64,000 nucleotides of DNA, from positions 11,839,623 through 11,903,622 of the forward strand of contig NC_042515.1 in the NCBI RefSeq assembly GCF_900963305.1, given 5' to 3'. Shown here in pieces: positions 62,701 through 64,000 of this stretch. The notes beneath the pieces are model-generated. The model did no database searches and had not been told where the DNA came from. It was given only the letters and a program-made list of their open reading frames with translations. Source of the DNA: Echeneis naucrates (taxonomy: Eukaryota > Chordata > Actinopteri > Carangiformes > Echeneidae). Every line of letters begins with the position of its first letter. The first letter of the stretch is position 1. Position numbers and translations under genes: made by a program.

Positions 62701-64000
62701 AATTTTTAAGAATTTGACTATTTTATAGGTGATGAAACGACAAGGGATCCTGTTGCTGAAATTAAAGCTGAACCAGACCTACTTTGAAAAATGGAAAATA
62801 AAGGTATGTTGATGTTATGTTTAACGTTATGTTTACACATAAAGATCAGCTTCATTGTCATGTCATCCAACACAAGGAGATAATTGTCCCAATATGGAAA
62901 ATTACAGTGAGCAGACATCAAAATCATATACGTGTATATGTGTTGGATTTAACACAGTTCAACAGGCTGTGACTTTGATTTCCTTCCTGATAACAGCTGC
63001 AGCACAGACAGAGAGAAGTTTACCAGACTGAGCAGGCACTCTGGCACTGGTCTCTAACGCTACAGGCCAAGGTAACATTGTTTTCTCAGGACCTCACAAG
63101 GAAATCAAGAGAAAATAATTGTAGATGTGGTACTTGCTCAGTACGGTATGTCTTATTGTTTGTTGGTAAACCTGATGCAGGTTCTGTATGGATGGAGACT
63201 GTGGGTCTCTGAGCAACGCAGAAGGCAGGAGCAGGCGGCCAGAGCTGCATTGGTTTACAGAAATCAGCTGCTGAAGGAGGGTGTGACACGCATTCTCACA
63301 TATGCAGCTCATATGAATGATCTCACAGCGAGCATCACACAACAGACACACAAACAAGTACGTGTGTGTGTTTACTAAATTTACTTCACTTAAGATGTAT
63401 TGAAGACCATCTGCTCAAGTCTCTCTGTCCTGTAGAGGTCACACCATCTCCAAAGAGTGGTGAAACGTTGTGCTATGCACTGGAAACAGCGGGCACTCTG
63501 TAAACCACAACAAGAACAAGTAATCCAGAAACAACCATCAAAAAAAACCGTGACCTTCAGTTTGACTGCCCCTGGGCTGACCTCGGCTGACTCAGTGGAG
63601 CAGGAAGACGAAGGAGTGCTCTGCAAGCTGTGAGTCCACAACAGACCGGGAATCTGTGTTCAACACATGGGATATACATCTTACAGAGCTGTCATGTTTT
63701 GTAGGCTTCCCACCCATACGCCTCGACGGCAGCCACGCTGCAGTGCAGAACTGTTTGAGTCCCCACTTATGGTCTCTACACATGAAGGGTAAATCATTGT
63801 ACCTGCATTTCATATAAATTACATATCAGTTCATATTTTAAATCAACTTTGGTAAAGACTTTTGCATTTTTCTTTTTTAGCACCCATAACCACTGTGGCA
63901 TCAGCAACACTAATGCAATCTCTCTACAAAAAAAGCATCACGCAGTGCCATTCTTCCTTCATCCTTCCAAAGTCCTTGTTTGCACCACACATCAAAGCAC
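56745..64000 (+). CDS. sfi1: SFI1 centrin-binding protein, 5' part
   Basis: Centriole/centrosome protein whose helical repeats bind centrins. 27 exons: 56745-56896, 57036-57107, 57240-57350, 57743-57837, 57918-58035, 58120-58222, 58338-58494, 58602-58763, 58887-58960, 59039-59131, 59254-59351, 59912-59978, 60296-60417, 60517-60598, 60681-60859, 60948-61023, 61335-61430, 61536-61612, 61715-61817, 61910-62006, 62487-62647, 62729-62803, 62997-63071, 63181-63357, 63436-63629, 63705-63788, 63881-64000. Frame holds through 3020 nt; the 3' end is outside. Repeats of the Sfi1 type recur (FRKLW-like FWKLWQDH, AWDHWRQRT, ALDRWKK, ALEHWKTC, MSVWKKN). GGRLKELRIR, WIRNTFGRLLP, NQLLKEGVTRIL and KKTVTFSLTAPGL match human SFI1. 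The ATG at 56745 (MQSNGAK) is the first good start after a splice acceptor. Confidence 0.94.
56957..57020. repeat. (TTTA)n(TTCA)n compound microsatellite
   Basis: About eight TTTA-type units run directly into about eight TTCA-type units, ending 15 bases before the acceptor of sfi1 exon 2. It forms most of that intron's pyrimidine-rich tail. Confidence 0.9.

Overview
The window is vertebrate nuclear DNA, almost certainly from a ray-finned (teleost) fish. The genes are intron-rich and splice by GT-AG rules, gene density is high (nine genes in 64 kb), and the two GLUT genes resemble the teleost pigment-cell transporters Slc2a11b and Slc2a15b. No RNA gene, CRISPR array, long transposon or viral fossil was recognised. 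The only repeats seen are homopolymer runs, microsatellites and a few palindromes. All exon borders come from reading splice sites and checking reading-frame phase and homology by eye. Nothing was aligned by computer.

Layout, left to right. (1) 29-1059, + strand: the last four exons of a Rab44/CRACR2A-like Rab GTPase. (2) 3227-5620, - strand: trub2, a mitochondrial TruB-type pseudouridine synthase, 8 exons, head-to-head with (3) 7492-8495, + strand: hdhd3, a HAD-superfamily protein with two coding exons. (4) 12039-16344, - strand: tgfa, a TGF-alpha precursor, 8 coding exons. Two of these are tandem copies coding a Ser/Thr-rich stalk and one is a 30-nt microexon. (5) 18324-24298, + strand, and (6) 26274-30995, - strand: two class II GLUT genes lying tail to tail, slc2a11b-like and slc2a15b-like. 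Each has 12 exons and all ten internal exons are identical in length. (7) 35701-43322, - strand: patz1 (BTB, AT-hook, C2H2 zinc fingers). (8) 45891-55009, - strand: eif4enif1 (4E-T), 18 coding exons. (9) 56745 to the window end, + strand: sfi1, 27 coding exons seen and incomplete at the 3' end.

From memory of the human map, patz1-eif4enif1-sfi1 matches the 22q12 block. trub2 and hdhd3 are on human 9q and tgfa is on 2p13, so the left half is a teleost arrangement. Two tight head-to-head pairs (trub2/hdhd3 and eif4enif1/sfi1) look like shared bidirectional promoters. The second carries an RFX X-box-like element and a GTCACGTGAC E-box.

The genes do not form one pathway. The clearest functional grouping is the GLUT pair, both members of which are tied to xanthophore and leucophore pigmentation in medaka. 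No new multi-gene system is evident. The most unusual observations are the duplicated tgfa stalk exons, a perfect 64-bp palindrome in a patz1 intron, a perfect 13-bp hairpin that contains the eif4enif1 stop codon, and two GC-AG introns.
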